Shown here piece by piece: positions 11,552 through 22,242 of a DNA stretch of 64,000 bases (positions within the stretch are counted from its first letter, which is position 1; each line of letters opens with the position of its first letter). The stretch spans positions 247,611 through 311,610 of the forward strand of contig JACTVC010000010.1 of assembly GCA_018417955.1 (NCBI GenBank), read 5' to 3'. The position numbers and the translations under genes were made by a program. The stretch comes from Laccaria trichodermophora. Lineage: Eukaryota > Basidiomycota > Agaricomycetes > Agaricales > Hydnangiaceae. A model generated the notes under the pieces. The model did not search any database, was not told the origin of the DNA, and saw nothing but the letters and a program-made list of their open reading frames with translations.

Positions 11552-12383
11552 TAGTGTTTAAAGGTTCAGTCCATAGGACCAGAAAAAAACTGGTGGACTG
11601 AACTGAATGAGACCATGGTCTGGCCTTTTTTTTCAGTTGCAGTTGCCCAAATTTGGGGTTGTCTGGTTGCTGGTTGCCTCATTTCAAAAATCTTTTAAAA
11701 CCATTCAAAGACCAGTTTAAATCAGTTGCAATTGGTTAAACGGTCATGTGCATTACATAGCATTGTAACCATGTTTATTACCTTTAATTGGGTTTTCAGT
11801 TCATCAAAAACAGTTAAGAACTGAGAAAGATATAACCAAATCCATTTTGGTATAAATACTTGTTTGTGCAACTTGTACCAGAATGACTTTGATTCTAACT
11901 CACTCAAATTTTATTCATTTTGCTTGATTCAATTTTTGGATATTGAAACTATAAGTATGAAAATATGCTCACCATCTATCAATGTATGGTATGCATCAAA
12001 TAATTTACAGTTGCCACATTAAATTTTGCCCAAGTCTTGACAAGATATAATTTGGTTTCAGTCATAGCTATGTCAGATCTTCATTAAATCTCTTAAAAGT
12101 TGGTAGAACAGTGGGTACTTACATGCTTTACTATGATATATAACCTGTTTATTTTTCAGAGTAATAATGGTTGAGATATAAATGGTTTATATTGGTATGA
12201 TGAATTATATGCACAAAAAACCAGTCTGGATCAGTCTGAACCAGTATCATGGACCACAAATGACTGGTCCTAGGTGATTCAGTTCAGTTCCCTCAATATC
12301 TGGGTTGGTCCTGGACTGGTTGTGATCCATGGTTGTGCATTTTTGGGGCAAAAAACTGGACTGAACTGAACCTTTAAACACTA
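11552..12383. mobile_element. Non-autonomous hAT-like element inside the CACTA transposase
   Basis: The 832-bp insert has perfect 19-bp inverted ends beginning TAGTGTTTAAAGGTTCAGT. The flanking octamers AGTGGGGG (11544-11551) and GGTGGGGA (12384-12391) share their central six bases, consistent with a decayed 8-bp target duplication. Excising the element with one octamer joins the transposase frame as NTSP-LMSASSF. No transposase ORF is present. TIR style and 8-bp target indicate hAT. Confidence 0.8.
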
Positions 12384-12627
12384 GGTGGGGATGTATTCTG
12401 TTCATTGAAATTTCTTTGCTCATATTCATCTGCTTCACAATGAAACTCATCAAGCTCATCAGCAGATTCTGACAAATCAGCATCAGTCCATTGCTCATCA
12501 TGATCCACTTCCTTCAATTTCTGGCTCTCATCTTCCTCATGGCCAATTCCCCAGAGCAAATGAAGCTGGTGTTGTAGAATCCCCTCAAGAAAATTATGAA
12601 TAAAACCTAGTACAACATGGTGAACTG

Positions 12628-13222
12628 TAGTGTTGCCAAAGTCCAGTTTGGTTCTGGTCAAACCAGAAACCAAACCAAAAAATAAACCACAGTTTTCAGA
12701 CTGTCAAGAACCAGTTACAAATGGTTAAACTGTAGTTAAACTGATGGTTTGACCACCCAAACATCCAAGTGAGTTTATGCTTGTCCAATTCACTTTGGAC
12801 CATCAAATTCTTCTGTAAACATATGAGCAATATGTCTACTACCTATAAGTTGTATAAAACCACTGTAGGTAGTCTCTAGAACACAAATAGATATTTTGCA
12901 GCATGTGTGACATGTCACACAGCTGTGACTTGCTTGTGACAGTAATGCAGATGAAAGTTAACACAAAGATATTACCTTAAACCCAAAGATGTTTGTTGCA
13001 AGTCATCTTCAAATTACATTCCAAGCTTCCATAAGTAGGTTTGTAATTTTTCAGAGTGAAAATCTTAGTATTGCTAATGTAACAATACTTTTGCATATAT
13101 GTATGTCTAAATAAAGTGGTTCTATTTGGTTTAACTAGTCACAAACAGTCTGGTCTGGTAAATTGAAGGAAAACTGGTGGAACCAGACCAGAACCAGACC
13201 AAATCAGACTTTGGCAACACTA
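12628..13222. mobile_element. Second non-autonomous hAT-like element in the same gene
   Basis: The 595-bp insert has inverted ends starting TAGTGTTGCCAAAGTC and is flanked by a perfect 8-bp direct repeat, GTGAACTG, at 12620-12627 and 13223-13230. The transposase ORF upstream ends at a stop supplied by the element's own terminus (WDPVH then TAG). Removing the element with one target copy joins WDPVH to HVVLGFIHN. Its ends differ from the neighbouring 11552 element beyond TAGTGTT, so the two are distinct families sharing a terminal core. Confidence 0.88.
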
Positions 13223-14343
13223 GTGAACTGGGTCCCAATAGGGTAAACAATGCATAAGAGTCCACCATACACCAGTTTTAGTTTCAAGAGCTTCACAACT
13301 AGCCTTTGTTGTTTGACTCAGCCATTCCTCTGCCTGGGCTTGCCAGAATTGCAAATTGAGAGCCTCTATCTCATCAATAGTACAGAGACAGAATGAACAG
13401 AACATTGTGGCAGCATGCAACAGAAATTCAGAGACTTTACGACTTGCTTCGAGATCAGAAATTAGAGGTATAATTCTTGCTTGTGTGGGAACATCTTCTG
13501 AATGGTCAAAAGTAGGCACCATTTTCCCAAGAACTGTACCATATTTGGCAATAGCTGCTATAACAGATTCAAGAAGATGGGAAATGGTTGTTGGGTTTGG
13601 AAGATGAGGAGGTGGCATGAGTCCAATGATGAGTATATTTTCTGGGAGGTAATGAAGATGTGGAGGCAAGTTTAGACAGTAAAGCACAATTGCTCCACAA
13701 GACACTTTCTTTCCTAGAAAAAAAGTTAGTCATTGCATAGAGATCAATAAATCTGCACTATCTTACCAGCAATTTTATTGGTCAAGGGATTGAACCAGTC
13801 AACATAAACTCCAGATACTAGATGGTAGGGTGACAGCAGAAAAGCCCTCAAGTTTTTCCAAGCTGGACTATCATGAATATCTTTCATAGTTCCACCAAAT
13901 GTAGTGGGTTGATTATTTATATACTGCTGAAAAGTCTCTATAAAATCATGCTCAATGATTTTTCAAGACAAAAAACTTTCAAGCCAGGAGTCAAAGGACT
14001 GAGTCATATAAAGAGACAGTGGAACTATTTTAGGTCCACTCCTAGTGTTTTGAGTTTTCCATAGTTCTGTGTTACATGGATGAGATCTAGGTGATGCTCT
14101 CCATTGACACCACCAAGGAATAGGACAAGGAATCAAAGAGAAGCACTTAGGATAGCAGACTGTGCAGATGATATCTGGCTTAGTGAAGTAGGCAGTTTGA
14201 ATGTCATGAGGAATAGTCATATCTGAAAGCCTCACAGTAACCCCAAAAGACAACAGAGCAGCCTCCAGAATGTGCAGAATTGTTGCCAAGATAAGCTGAA
14301 GTACCTGAAGAACCTTATTGGCAACAGAATGGCTTATGCCCAC

Positions 14344-16270
14344 CTTAACATGAAGTCAGACAATAAGAATGGAGATCATCCTGCTGATGAGTGCACCAGG
14401 CAAATTGATCTCTGCACAATCAATGACCAGATTGATAGGTAGAAGTCTTTATGACTCACCTTTCATCCTGCTGTCCTTTGATTGCTTCACCTGACTAGAT
14501 GATTTTGATCACTGCTCAGCAGATGCTGGCCTTTTGTTGTGTCTTTCATGTTTCAGTCAAGTGGATGAATCAACTTTCTGCCCTGGTTGTGAAATTCCAT
14601 TGACTGAAACTGATTTGGTACTACAGAATAAGCAGGTGCAGATGACAGGTGCCATCATGGAAGAGGAGGGAGTTGATCAAGTTGAAATCTTGTGCAATCT
14701 TGACAATGCACCAATTCAGATTTACATGTATATTACTCAATATTATGGATTATCTAAGAATGGCTGCTCAATCACCAACTGCCTCATGGTTTGCCTCAAG
14801 TGTAAGGTTCTCTTGTCTAGATTTTTCAACACAACACTTTTAGATCCAGAATCCATGTAAGTAAATTGGTTTTGTTCTTCACACACAAGTTATTGTGGAA
14901 TGCTCCATTTCTCCCTTAGGGTTACAAGGTAACACCATGACAAAGAAATACATTGCCTATATACTCATCATTGGAGAGAGTCTAGGCTGGGCCCCCATGT
15001 TCAAATCTCAGGGTGCAGTTGTCCAGACTGAAAATCATAGATTCCTGTTTTTCATGTTGAGAACTGCTCTTCTGAATGCATGATGTACTGCCACACTCTC
15101 AGTTTCCATTGGGTGCATGTGATTACCAAACTGCTGAGTTTGGGCAAGTGTCTTTGAACAATTGTCACTTCAACTTTTCATTTTTATTCAACAGTCCATC
15201 TCAGAGGCATTGCCATCAACACCATTGCCATTGCCATTATCATTGTCATTGTTGTTATCATCATGTTGTTATCATCATCTTTGTCAGCATCATCATCATC
15301 ATCATGTGGCTGTGTCCACACCCAATATTTTTGTTCTTTCAATACACAACACTGACATTGAATATGAATCAATACCAGAAGATGGGTAAGAGAAGATGAC
15401 TGGTGGATAGAATTTTTTTCACATTAACTTTGTTAAAGTTACTGTGAAAGTTATTATGCACAATAAAAAGTTGGCAGTTACTGCTAGAACAATTGGGTGG
15501 AGTAACCATTCTTCTGCATATATGCATCAATATAGTGGAGAGAATACAAATAATAAGAGAATACAAAATCAGAATTTCTTGCACTATAACATCCTCAAAA
15601 TTACTGTAAAAAAACTTTTTTCAACTATCAGAAATACTTTACAATTTTTTTAACACCAAATTTGGTTAAATTATTTTAAAGAAATTGTAGATCCTGAGAA
15701 TAGAATATTTATACACAGAATATATTGAAAATATTTACAAAAATATTCTGCTTACATCTCTATCAGCTGATTTGAAAAAATTACAATATTTCTCTAAGTT
15801 TCTTTTGCAAAGGAATGTGAATCACAATTTTTTTTAAATAATTTTGGAAAAAGTAACTCTAAAAAAATTGAATTAAAGAATTTTATAGTTACAATTTCTC
15901 ACTCAAAATTTCTATACAATGGATGACTTTATGTAAGGTTTTTAATCTGACATATCATATTTTGGTGGTGCATCAGAGATTGAATGTCAGCTTAGCCATT
16001 TAATCTATTCACATTGACACTCCACAAGCAAGACGATTATATTTATTGTTCCTTTCCTAATATTTTGTGCTGCATGGTACTCTGCAGTTAATTACAATGT
16101 TTACAGTATCTGATGTAGACAGGCCATTGATTACTATTGATTAGAACACTGTTTGTATCTGAGGAGGGAGTTGGAATGGAGGAACAGAAGAGGTGTGGCA
16201 AGTGGCATCAAGGATCAGCCAATGAGGAGTGATGGGATAGAGCCAAGAATGGCTTGGCAGTGTTTATTCT
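14344..16270. other. Transposon-island spacer with ATC/CAT microsatellite
   Basis: A short plus-strand ORF at 14534-14860 contains CPGC and CLKC pairs, a possible zinc-binding remnant, but it cannot be assigned. A microsatellite of CAT/ATT/GCC triplets lies at about 15205-15305. From 15390 to 15900 the DNA is very AT-rich with small inverted repeats such as AACTTTGTTAAAGTT. No intact gene is seen. Confidence 0.4.
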
Positions 16271-16271
16271 A

Positions 16272-16963
16272 TTGAGTTTAATCTATTAAGAGGGGTCTGA
16301 CCCAAGAGGCCTCAGATCCACCGATGCCGGACGTCCGATCTGTCATGTGCCACTGACAGCGGCTACTTCCGAGCTTCGGAAACGCAAGTCAACGCTTGGT
16401 CAACGCTGACCCCAGTCCAATGCTTGACCACTATTTTGTTACCTCTAGTAGCGGAATATGATTTAATTCAATAGAACATGCTTGTTTTTGAATGGGAGGG
16501 GTAATTGTATCTGTTGTGCTTTGGCAATGTGACTAGCATTGGGCTCAGACTGGTCTTGGTGATGTGTAACTGGACTCGAGGCTAGAGGTTTCTCAAAGCA
16601 AATATAAGTACCAACTCAATTGAATTACTATTTATTCATTTAGCAGTGCTCGAGGCCATAAAGTATAGGGTGCCTGGTATGGTTGGAGAAGATTGGGCCT
16701 GTTTTCTCTTCTTTTCAGCTGGAACTGGCAAAGGGTATCGTACTGTGTCATATCAAGTTATTATACAAGGGTTTGGTACACCAGCAGAGACCTCAGAATG
16801 TAAGTTATGTGGAAGGCAAAGGAGGACACGCTTTGGAGAACCTTCTAGCCGAGTAGCTGGTGGTGGCTGTACCTCCCTCCCCCCACCCGTGGGACTTGAC
16901 GTCCTGGATCAGTGGATCTGAGGCCTCTTGGTCTGACCCTATGAACAGATTAAGGTTTATTGA
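16272..16963. mobile_element. TIR-bearing element of unknown class
   Basis: Inverted ends of about 65 bp face each other: AAGAGGCCTCAGATCCAC near 16308 and its near reverse complement near 16910, with the match continuing outward through GGGTC and TTAATCT. The interior (from 16320) regains some CpG, suggesting a younger insertion than its surroundings. No clear target duplication was found, so ends are approximate and the superfamily is open. The ORF at 16646-16921 has no recognisable domain. Confidence 0.55.
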
Positions 16964-17950
16964 GAGGTGAAAACAGGCACAAAGAATATCTTTCATCCCC
17001 ATTTGACCTCAGCAAGACAGCAACAGAGCCAAGATATCAAAAAATAATCTATTCCCTCAAATAAAAGCTTATGGAAAGTCATCCAATATCTTTTTTTTAA
17101 AATAGCCAAAAAAAAATCGCAATAATTTCACCATATTTCAAACATTGTTACTGTAAAATTATTTGAAATCTTTTTACAATTTTTTTGTTCAAGTTAATGT
17201 GGCTTGCATCCAGTGTGGGAGAATCCGTGCAGACAAAAATGGCCAGATTTTGGGATCAGGCATTTGACACAGATCCTTGTCTACCTAATGCCATACTATA
17301 AATGGAGTACTGCTCGTATTCCTCTGAAATTCCTCTTCAAAAAACTTCTGGTAAATACCTTCTGAAGAAAAGCAGCAGGTCTGAATCATGCACACAATTG
17401 GAATCTACAAGAATTTCATCTAGAAATGACATAATTATTTATGCAAATAAACGAGCCACTAGAAAATGCACCAAGTTGAGGTTGGTGGAGCAAGAGCACA
17501 GAGCTTGTGTCATTCATTTTCACCTCTTTCCTCAAGCGGTTGTTTGTACGAAACGAGGCGGAGTCGTGGTTATTGTAATTAATGTTTACCACCTCGATTC
17601 ATGCCATTGAAATACGGGAGAGCCTCAAGGCCAAAGTGGAAGAGGATGGTTGACCTTAAACTGCTCTAGCATGGTACCTGGTCAATAGCAAAAAAAAGGA
17701 CTTTATGTTAGTGAAATAGCTATTCCGACTAGGACCTCGTCAGTATGATTGATATATGTCTTTTGTTCCTGTTAGCCTTGAGGCGAAGAATTTCAGTTAG
17801 GCCAGAATGGTTGCGTAAGAGCGGTTTCTGTGTCTGTCCTTAGATCAAGTGATAGTTGCGTGGATATTAGATTCTAGAGTGCAATGCATATATCTACTAT
17901 GGGGGTGAGGAGCTGATCAAGGACGGAGAATATGCACTCACACCTAAATA
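16964..17950. other. Boundary between transposon island and gene-rich region
   Basis: AT-rich, A/T-tract sequence gives way at about 17,500 to sequence with ordinary CpG content. No gene was recognised; ORF 17302-17610 lacks motifs. Confidence 0.4.
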
Positions 17951-18835
17951 CTACCGCCTAATGAAGGGTATTTGGAACCCTGAGACCAGAGCTCTCGCCT
18001 TGTCCTGAGCACCCTGCCCGGTCGCATTTGTCACAAAGTGAATATGCATACCGGCCAACTTCGGATAGGCATCCACGTTGACCTCAATCTGGGGAAAGAA
18101 GACCATCGCGTTCGCGGGAAGACCAAAGGACACTACACCAGAAACCGCACTGGGTGTGTTGACGGAAGACGACTGAGGTGGCAGGACAATCCCGTTAAAG
18201 TCGCGCAGTCGCGGGAGCACAAACTCGACGAGCGTCCCGAGGAAATCGTACATAGCCTGCCCCCTCAAATCGACCTTTACGCCGAGGGGCACGCCAGGTC
18301 GCAGCCAGCCACCCACCGACTTCTTTCCCCGAACGATTTGGACGCCTTCCACAGCATGGTGCCCACCGCCTTGAAACGTTTCGCCAGTCAACGCGCGCAT
18401 CATCATTATGGCACCCAACAAATTCCCCTTGTTTGCCACAGCCTCCTTCACCATCGTGTGTATCTGAATCTTCTCTAACCTTACGACGTTCTCCGGTGTG
18501 CACGGTGGAGCTGGTTTCTTGCCCAGCTGAGATCCGCCGACCGGGGGGTTGTAACGGTGTTTGGTGTATGGGTCGTTTGGATCGAAAGTGAGCCTGATTT
18601 GACGTGGAGGTGGGCGTACGCCGGCTTCATGTTTGTAGGTCATGTACATGAGGTTGTCGCAGAGGGTGTTGTGATAGTGGTCCTCGAGTCTGCACGACGC
18701 GAACTCTCTGGTGACGAAGTTGACATGAGGTTGGGGGAGACCTGTACGTCGGCTTTTACGCAGGTGTTTAATAACTCTCGGTGCGCGCCCAAAACGCACG
18801 AGAGAGCGCGTCGTCGACGCTGCTGCCGTACTCAT
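17951..18835 (-). CDS. Mitochondrial large-subunit ribosomal protein uL5m
   Basis: An uninterrupted 294-residue ORF. The C-terminal two thirds is a clear uL5 fold: LEKIQIHTMVKEAV near residue 120, GWLRPGVPLGVKVDLRG, a region ending YDFLGTLVEFVLPRLRDF, and FPQIEVNVDAYPKL near the C-terminus. The long basic N-terminus (RFGRAPRVIKHLRKSRR) fits a mitochondrial targeting segment and the extension seen in fungal mitochondrial L5 (yeast MRPL7). uL5m sits in the central protuberance of the mitoribosome near 5S-rRNA-equivalent elements and bridges to the small subunit. It is the first gene to the right of the transposon island and is divergent from the next gene across about 590 bp. Confidence 0.9.
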   Translation of the reverse strand: MSTAAASTTRSLVRFGRAPRVIKHLRKSRRTGLPQPHVNFVTREFASCRLEDHYHNTLCDNLMYMTYKHEAGVRPPPRQIRLTFDPNDPYTKHRYNPPVGGSQLGKKPAPPCTPENVVRLEKIQIHTMVKEAVANKGNLLGAIMMMRALTGETFQGGGHHAVEGVQIVRGKKSVGGWLRPGVPLGVKVDLRGQAMYDFLGTLVEFVLPRLRDFNGIVLPPQSSSVNTPSAVSGVVSFGLPANAMVFFPQIEVNVDAYPKLAGMHIHFVTNATGQGAQDKARALVSGFQIPFIRR

Positions 18836-19424
18836 TTTGAACGAGGTTTTCGTTGGCGGTGACGAAGAGGAAAAGTTTTGGGTGTTATTTGGTTGCGGCC
18901 CGCGTACCTAACAACTTCAGCCAATCACCGAAGAGCTTCTTGACCACCTCAATCAACTCGAGGAAAAAGCTCTTTTTTTCTCTTTTCCACTCGTGAAATG
19001 TTATAGCTCTTTCCAGGAAATTTTATTTTGCGATAGGGAAATTGTGCCCAATCTTTGGACTTGTCGGCTTCCATGGGTATCTGTTATTGATCAGTTAACG
19101 TTTTTGGCACTAACTGCTGACCTCCTATACGGTTTGAGGGAACTCTCGTCTCTGCTTCTCCTTTCTTCGCCGTCGTAGATTAAGGCCTTCCCATTCCCCA
19201 GCGTTCTCTTGCTGCTCTTCTTCTTCATATTGCCTTCATTATCCAAGGTGCCTAACCGGAATAGAAGCACTTGTTCACACGCTCCTAAATATTTGCGTTC
19301 TGATTTGAAGCCCTGAACAGACACTTCTCGTCCTTCCCCCCTCCCTCCCTGGCCCTCCACGGCGTCGGGACAAGGGAAGCCTTCGCTGGCTGCAGGCCCC
19401 TGACCTTTCATCTTTTTTCGTATT
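18836..19424. promoter_or_regulatory. Shared divergent promoter region
   Basis: About 590 bp between two divergent genes. It contains an inverted-CCAAT-type element context (AGCCAATCACC near 18921) and C/T-rich stretches (19130-19210, 19320-19360) common upstream of fungal start codons. No TATA box is obvious. Confidence 0.4.
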
Positions 19425-21664
19425 ATGGCACTGACACAGTCGGCTATACTCCCAGGACCCTCTTGGGACGAAGAGGTCGTGCCAGCTTTGCGCAAACGTA
19501 AGTTCCAATCAGCGTGCCTCGCTAGTCCTTACATGTCTATATGTCTGCTGCAGGTCTGCAAAGCGAAAGCCGGACATTGTCCAAGCGCATGTCCGCTATT
19601 TCTTTATCAGAAGCCGACGAATCACCCAATTCCAACTACGACGATTTTACCGTACGACAAAAGTCCTCTGTCAGCCCTGGTTCCCAATCTAGCAGTAGAC
19701 GTGGTGGCACTCGTCTGCAGCTTGCTTATCAGCAGCCGGATCGTATGCCATCCACAGCCACTCCCCGTGTCAATGGCAGTAGCGCGGATTCATCGTCGTC
19801 AGCAAAGAACCAGAAGCCTTCTTCCTCCGAGTTCCAGCGTTCAAGGACTTACTCACAGCCTTTCACCACTGACATACCCAACGGCAACGCTCGGCCAAAG
19901 CCTACCACTGCGAAATCCTACGATGCGACGCGAGCGCTGTCACCACGACCTGCCGACCTCAAACCTACACGGATACCCGTGGCGTCCCGTGTGAGCCTAT
20001 CGAGCAATGGACATTCTCCTCCCCCACTGCCATCCAACGGCTACAGTCCCTACTCGCCAACGCAACAATTCTATCCTGAACCTACAAGAATTTTGCCAAC
20101 TACCGTTCGCCTTATGAACGAGTCTCCACCCTTCTCATCCACCTCTTCAATTAACTATTCACAGAATGGACATGAAGAGTATGAAAACGCTCCGCCGCGA
20201 CATTCAACTGACTCCGAAGAACGCCCTTTTGAACACTGGTATCGGGGAGAGGTATCGAGGAACGGTGGTGTAGGCGAGCTGAGGGTGGGTCGGAGGCAGG
20301 AGATGCTAGAGATCGCAAACTACGGACACACCCTTGCCAAGAAGAAGAAGCTGGCTTCAAAGGCGGTCAACCACGCAGAAGACTACCGTCGTCACCGTAA
20401 ACGTGCGGACAGCATTGCTGGAATCACTATCAAGGAGCGAGAACGGGAAAGTTTGTATCTTGATGACGAGCACGTCAACGAAGACGAAGTCGGTCAGGTG
20501 CTAGATGAAAGTCCTCTGACTGACTTGGATGGAGAAATGTCGGATCTGGCATCTAATACTTCCTCTCACCGGCGGAGTGGGTACGATCACATTCCTGGGG
20601 TGGGGGATATTTCAACGACCGTTTCGGACCGCAGTGTCACTACCAAAATACCTCCATTACCTGCACTACAACAGCGGCCGCAGCAAAATGGTCACTATCC
20701 CCATCCCACGCGGATTCCTGGCCCCTCCTCACGTCGCTCATCAGAATCCCGAGTGTCAACGCCGACACTCAATACATCCCGAGGGACTAATAACTCTGCC
20801 GGGTCTCCGTCTCCACCGCCCCAAGCGCCGACGCAGCAGACTCCGCCGACGAAGCAAGCTGGTGCACCATCACAGATGTCCGTAAATAAGCGAGGCGTGT
20901 CGCCAGCCTCAGCGTCTGCATCCAAGAAGTCGCGGACGGCTGCGTCAAAAGCGACTAGGGCCAAGACTACGGCAGCGAGGAAGGAGCAGGAGGATTTGGC
21001 GAATAGGAAGAGTGTGGCTTATTATCCTAGTCCGGGAAGTGATGAGGGGGATCATGATATGGCGGATGCTATTCCTTCGTGGACACAGCCAAAACCGAGG
21101 GAAGGGAATTGGGATGAGGTGTGTTTCTGCTTTGTATTTGGATCTTATAAAAGAACTAACCGATGGATTATAGGTTGTATTACCTGTTGTTGCGCGTAAG
21201 AAAGGACTAGATGATCAATACGAGAAGGCAGATGGAGGTCCACAACCAAAGAAGGCTGATAACACAATTGCACCTGTACTTGCCGTCGCTTTTTTTTATC
21301 GCAAGTCACTGACACATTCGTTCCACAGGCTCCAGGTACATTTGGGTACGACCACTCCAAATACCGTCCACCACGTGACGGTGAATCCATACCCATGGAT
21401 GAATTTGGGCGACAGGAGGATCCAGTTGACGAACACGAGGAGACGGGAGACAAGTCTGAAGAACAGACGTTGCCGGACGATTCGCGCTTGCCGAAATGGC
21501 GTGCATCTCCGCCCTCACCAGCGCCTTTCTCCCAATACGCACCTCCAAGAGTTAAGACCACGATCTTGCCTGCTAACCCTGTCACTTCAGAAGTGGACAG
21601 GATACCACAGCATATGGAGGAAGAGAAGGCCACGGGGTGCTGTGCTGGTTGTGTGGTTATGTGA
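19425..21664 (+). CDS. Disordered protein with C-terminal CaaX prenylation motif
   Basis: Four exons (19425-19497, 19554-21118, 21174-21275, 21329-21664) give 691 residues. The start is the first ATG and joins in frame to the long exon across a 56-bp intron. Most of the protein is Ser/Pro/Thr-rich and probably disordered. A conserved-looking charged block around residues 240-310 includes RRQEMLEIANYGHTLAKKKK. Lysine-rich stretches follow near 470-500. The protein ends TGCCAGCVVM, a CaaX box with Met at the end, which predicts farnesylation of CVVM; the nearby cysteines could be palmitoylated. That suggests a membrane-tethered adaptor or scaffold. I do not recognise the family, and no catalytic domain is visible. 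Confidence 0.8.
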
Positions 21665-22242
21665 TTCGTTTTGGATGGACGGTCTATTGGTTTCATTCGA
21701 CCTTTGTCTTTTCTTCATTTCCTCGGATTTCGCTTTTTGGATCACGAAACGCATGCTCCTTATAACACTCACACTCTCCCTGTTGGTCTTCCTCTTCCCT
21801 GAGAGCCTTTTCCCCTGCTCGAATCCCTGCAGTCACTCAACTACCCACGTCTTCCCAAGTTCACCATCACTTTCGACATTCGTTTGCTAGTCGTGTCAAA
21901 GCTTACTTGTTCTTGGTAGATCTCCTACACTGTCGTCACTCCCATAGGCTCTCTTCTTTTCTCCTTTTACTACACGCTAACCTATGCACCACCCGACACC
22001 CCCTCATTTTTGTTGCTCTTCTCTATTCTCACGCAATCCCTCGCCTCATTGACGAGTTGTACTACCGCTATTTCCCCACCACATCATTCGTTTACCTTGG
22101 AATCTTCAATAATACCCCACATACAGTATATTATTTACTGCTCTTCTGCTGTTTCCCTCGGGTTTGAGGGTGGATTTGTGTTTATACACCGAACTAACAC
22201 AAGAATGGAACAGAAGAGTGAAACGTGTATACATCGCACTTA
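21665..22242. other. Convergent 3-prime intergenic region
   Basis: C/T-rich 3-prime flanks of two convergent genes. The ORFs here are low-complexity Leu/Ser/Phe runs and are rejected as genes. Confidence 0.5.

Larger units (their letters stand above)
11354..14343 (-). pseudogene. CACTA (EnSpm) Tnp2-type transposase, broken
   Basis: The minus strand encodes a transposase in segments. The N-terminal part (13963-14343) has a CxxCYPKCF motif. A linking region near 13780-13960 contains YVDWFNPLTNKIAG, an intron of about 65 bp follows, and 13220-13705 has VLYCLNLPPHLHYLPENI and a CSFC pair. The block at 12390-12619 reads LGFIHNFLEG. This order matches my recollection of basidiomycete Tnp2-like DDE transposases (Transposase_21), which cut and paste CACTA elements. 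The frame is split by two inserted el­ements at 11552-12383 and 12628-13222; removing each plus one target copy restores continuity at protein level. At least one stop near 13963 is additional damage. The element's own termini were not located. Confidence 0.75.

Noticed and set aside
1..17000. LTR retrotransposons in the island
   Set aside because: No reverse transcriptase, integrase or long direct terminal repeats were seen on either strand.
18038..18862. Plus-strand ORFs opposite the uL5m gene
   Set aside because: They are antisense shadows of a well-supported conserved gene.
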